Part shown: piece by piece, positions 30,297-30,423 of the stretch
How positions within the stretch are numbered: the stretch's first letter is position 1
How the letters are laid out: each line of letters starts with the position of its first letter
DNA from: Polyangium jinanense
GTDB lineage: Bacteria; Myxococcota; Polyangia; Polyangiales; Polyangiaceae
Reading direction: 5' to 3'
Length of the DNA: 30,423 nucleotides
NCBI RefSeq assembly: GCF_028435365.1
Contig: NZ_JAGTJJ010000096.1
Location: forward strand, 1 to 30,423
The notes under the pieces: model-generated
What the model was told of the DNA's origin: nothing
What the model saw: only the letters and a program-made list of their open reading frames with translations
Database searches by the model: none
Position numbers and translations under genes: made by a program

Positions 30297-30423
30297 GTAG
30301 AGTAGGGATGGAGCGCCAGGCGGCATTTCTGCCGCGGGTTTCTCCATCCCTCTCACCGAACCGGACGTGCAAGTTTCCCTGCATCCGGCTCTCCGTGGCC
30401 TGGCTTTCCCAGGGTCGTCATCG
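30297..30423 (-). ncRNA. 3' end of a group II intron (domains V and VI), truncated by the window edge
   Basis: On the minus strand, positions 30391-30358 form a canonical 34-nt domain V: GAGCCGG pairs with CCGGTTC, the catalytic AGC triad is in place, a 2-nt CG bulge sits on the 3' side, and a GCAGG/CTTGC stem carries a GAAA tetraloop. Domain VI follows: GGGATGGAG pairs with CTCCATCCC around an inner GCGGCA-GAAA-TGCCGC hairpin. An unpaired A at 30303, flanked by pairs on both sides, is the expected branch point seven bases from a CTCTAC 3' end at 30297. The intron-encoded reverse transcriptase would lie beyond 30423. It is in sense orientation relative to the sigma gene. Confidence 0.85.

Overview
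The window is uniformly GC-rich DNA with the gene content of a large-genome myxobacterium, most likely Myxococcota, order Polyangiales (Sorangium/Polyangium type). That placement is an inference from the mix seen here: a Ser/Thr protein kinase, an FHA-domain sigma-54 activator, a thrombospondin-3/OmpA envelope protein, a Cys-rich S37-type lipoprotein, several ECF-like sigma factors and many structured intergenic repeats.

Region 1 (1 to about 11,073) looks like an integrated accessory element abutting the 3' end of a tRNA-Thr(CGU) gene (11,074-11,148, minus strand). It holds the tail of a possible replication protein, a TOPRIM/primase-like protein whose metal-binding residues appear to be lost, two tandem pentapeptide-repeat/TIR proteins, an iteron- and palindrome-rich stretch (4,390-4,656) that could be an origin or operator, a ribbon-helix-helix protein with a long disordered middle, a small HExxH protein, a long coiled-coil protein, an unknown 128-residue protein, a nested 74/58-bp repeat array, and two overlapping sigma-70-like genes. 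At its tRNA end an integrase C-terminal fragment is fused head-on to a beheaded minus-strand gene. The left end of the element lies outside the window.

Region 2 (11,074-24,740) reads as chromosomal backbone. A TSUP permease and a LysR regulator diverge around a likely operator. Next come an FHA/sigma-54 activator and a two-gene OmpA/adenylate cyclase operon (minus strand), divergent from a LysM/FecR-type envelope protein and a Ser/Thr kinase whose C-terminus resembles a degenerate receiver. Together they look like an envelope-to-cytoplasm signalling neighbourhood: two envelope proteins, each translationally coupled to a signalling enzyme, beside a phosphothreonine-reading transcription activator. 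A translationally coupled trio follows: a secreted Gly-rich protein, a membrane-bound spermidine-synthase-like protein and a small membrane protein.

Region 3 (24,741-25,659) has no convincing gene. It carries a terminator-like hairpin, six copies of a 43-bp repeat with a palindromic core, and a roughly 297-bp inverted-repeat element with two related short hairpins (MITE/REPIN-like).

Region 4 (25,660-30,423) has an S37-type peptidase lipoprotein, a membrane-anchored SEC-C protein, a methyl-accepting chemotaxis protein and an ECF-like sigma gene. Just upstream of, or within the 5' end of, the sigma gene lies the 3' end of a group II intron (domains V and VI) in the same orientation; the rest of the intron runs off the right edge.
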